From DAIOGN01 sp036745245 (GTDB taxonomy: Bacteria; Zixibacteria; MSB-5A5; JAUVRN01): 17,574 bases of DNA. This document shows positions 16,490-17,574 of this stretch, piece by piece. Made by a program: the position numbers and the translations under genes. The stretch lies in contig DAIOGN010000072.1 in assembly GCA_036745245.1 (NCBI GenBank), forward strand, positions 1 to 17,574, written 5' to 3'. The number at the start of each line of letters is the position of its first letter. Positions within the stretch are counted from its first letter, which is position 1. The notes beneath the pieces were generated by a model. That model was not told the DNA's origin, ran no database searches, and worked only from the letters and a program-made list of their open reading frames with translations.

Positions 16490-17442
16490 TGTTTCTTCGT
16501 CGGGCGCAGGTTGGTTTCGGCATGGTGCTGCTGGCCACGGGGTTCGTTTCCGGCTGCGCGTCCAGCAAGCCCAACAAGCGCGTGCGTGAAGATCCACGCG
16601 GCGCCTACACGTGGGCCCTCGAGCGCATCCAGGATGGCAAGTGTCTGAACGCTTCGGAAACCCTGCGCCTGTTGTCGCTGGAGCAGACCGGCGTGCCGTA
16701 CGTGGATTCCATCGTGTACTATCTTGCACAAGCGTACGCGTGCCTCGGCGACCATGCCCTGGCACAGGTGGAGTATCAGCGTGTGGTGAACCAGTACCCG
16801 TCGAGCGCCCTGGTGGATGATGCGGCCTTCGGCATGGCGTACGCGCAGTTCATGCAGGCGCCGAAGAATCCGGGTCTCGACCAGCAGCTGGCCGAACACT
16901 CCATCGCCTCCCTGGAAGACTTCATCGCCATCTATCCGCTGTCGGACCGGCGCAAGGAAGCTCTGGCGCTGCTCTCCGACATGAAAAACCGGCTGGCCAA
17001 GAAGGCGTTCGATTCCGGGCGACTGTATCTCAAACTGCACGCCGACAGCTCGGCCATGATCTACTTTCAGCAGCTGTGGGACGAGTACACCGAATCGCCG
17101 TATGCCGCCCGGGCGCTGTGGCTGCTTGCAGAGAAGGAGCGGCACCGCGAGAACTGGGACGGGGCCATTCAGCGCTACGAGCAGCTGATCGCGGTGTATC
17201 CCGAGGCCGTCGAAGTGGATCAGTCGAAGATGTTGCTCGAACGAATCAAGACCGACCAGGCGAAGAAGATGCACCAGGAGGCCGACCGCGCGCGCGAGCG
17301 TGGCGACCTGGACCTGGCCGTGTCAAAGTATGAAGCTCTGCTGGGCCAATTCCCGAACTACGCCAAAACGCCCGAAGTGAAGAAGGATCTGGAGGGCGTC
17401 CAACTGGAGCTGGCCACGCGCGACACCGCCGCGCACCCGTAG
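16486..17442 (+). CDS. bamD: BamD-like TPR lipoprotein
   Basis: This 318-residue protein has a lipoprotein signal with lipobox VSGC (cysteine 24, then ASS; no aspartate at +2, which favours outer-membrane sorting in models based on E. coli). Tetratricopeptide-type helices follow: YYLAQAYACLGDHALAQVEY, then QRVVNQYPSSALVDDAAFGM, LEDFIAIYPLSDRRKEAL, and a stretch running from SGRLYLKLHADSSAMIYFQQ to AIQRYEQLIAVYPEA. The YPxS turns and the LAxK...YLK region resemble BamD, an essential part of the beta-barrel assembly machine. It is longer than E. coli BamD (about 245 residues), with an extra TPR at the C-terminus, so a YbgF/CpoB-like or general TPR lipoprotein is the alternative. The ATG overlaps the previous stop; an adjacent second ATG (16489) is equally possible. 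Confidence 0.68.
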   Translation: MMFLRRAQVGFGMVLLATGFVSGCASSKPNKRVREDPRGAYTWALERIQDGKCLNASETLRLLSLEQTGVPYVDSIVYYLAQAYACLGDHALAQVEYQRVVNQYPSSALVDDAAFGMAYAQFMQAPKNPGLDQQLAEHSIASLEDFIAIYPLSDRRKEALALLSDMKNRLAKKAFDSGRLYLKLHADSSAMIYFQQLWDEYTESPYAARALWLLAEKERHRENWDGAIQRYEQLIAVYPEAVEVDQSKMLLERIKTDQAKKMHQEADRARERGDLDLAVSKYEALLGQFPNYAKTPEVKKDLEGVQLELATRDTAAHP

Positions 17443-17448
17443 TTAAAT

Positions 17449-17493
17449 GGGGTCAGAGGCAAATCAAACTGCGTCTAATTTGCCTCTGACCCC
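17449..17493. repeat. Perfect inverted repeat of REP/RAYT type
   Basis: GGGGTCAGAGGCAAAT (17449-17464) and its exact complement (17478-17493) flank a 13-nt centre. It starts seven bases after the bamD stop, between convergent genes. I recall very similar GGGGTCAGAGGCAAAT palindromes near REP-associated tyrosine transposases (IS200/Y1-like) in many bacteria; no such transposase is in this window. It may also act as a bidirectional transcription barrier, though there is no T-tract. Confidence 0.75.
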
Positions 17494-17509
17494 TTCTGAC
17501 TCTCGTCCT

Positions 17510-17574
17510 CTACAGGCAGTTCCAGTTCAGGCCGGCGGCCATACACACGTCGCACGGGGCCGCACCGCCCTTGA
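17510..17574 (-). CDS. C-terminal end of a fifth dockerin protein (runs off the window)
   Basis: Only the last 20-21 codons are present. They read KGGAAPCDVCMAAGLNWNCL and then TAG (17512-17510). This is the end of the second dockerin repeat plus a tail closely like that of the sialidase-like protein (PCNVCTAPGLGWSCP). The rest of the protein lies beyond the right edge, so its catalytic or binding domain is unknown. Confidence 0.8.
   Translation of the reverse strand, partial: KGGAAPCDVCMAAGLNWNCL

Overview
The window reads as a scaffold from a GC-rich, Gram-negative bacterium, probably a metagenome-assembled genome. It contains two runs of ten N (8067-8076 and 9104-9113) that are scaffold gaps. 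LolA-like and BamD-like proteins imply an outer membrane. Several large secreted proteins end in a dockerin-type I module without any cellulosomal enzyme, a habit I associate with candidate phyla around the FCB group (Zixibacteria- or Eisenbacteria-like). The phylum assignment is inference; there is no rRNA to confirm it.

Left flank, 1-3645: the 5' part of pyrR on the minus strand, with a promoter and an attenuator-like terminator in its leader; a tRNA-Ala(TGC) gene; then ftsK and lolA on the plus strand, overlapping by ATGA.

Centre, 3702-14282: four large genes, all on the minus strand, encode exported proteins with a C-terminal two-repeat dockerin module. They are an MXAN_6640-like metalloprotease, a sialidase-like protein with thrombospondin type 3 repeats, a subtilisin-like protease and a YCF48/BNR beta-propeller protein. 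Each has its own promoter-like site (TTGRCW, exactly 16 bp, AT-rich -10), so they look like separately transcribed members of one secreted set rather than an operon. The sialidase-like gene is broken by a gap, and about 200 bp beside the gap encode an acyl-CoA dehydrogenase fragment, almost certainly a chimeric contig end. The subtilase gene is broken by the second gap, inside its dockerin module.

Right flank, 14487-17574: rimO, a membrane-anchored lytic transglycosylase-like gene and a BamD-like TPR lipoprotein gene form a tight plus-strand operon with ATGA overlaps. A perfect 16-bp inverted repeat of REP/RAYT type follows. The last 65 bases are the end of a fifth dockerin protein on the minus strand.

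The most interesting element is the shared C-terminal module: two calcium-loop repeats in a fixed 69-residue frame closed by a PCxxC tail, in two tail variants, on otherwise unrelated exported proteins. The export and calcium-binding ideas rest on family knowledge; a sorting or anchoring role is my inference. I found no CRISPR array, defence system, prophage or complete transposon.
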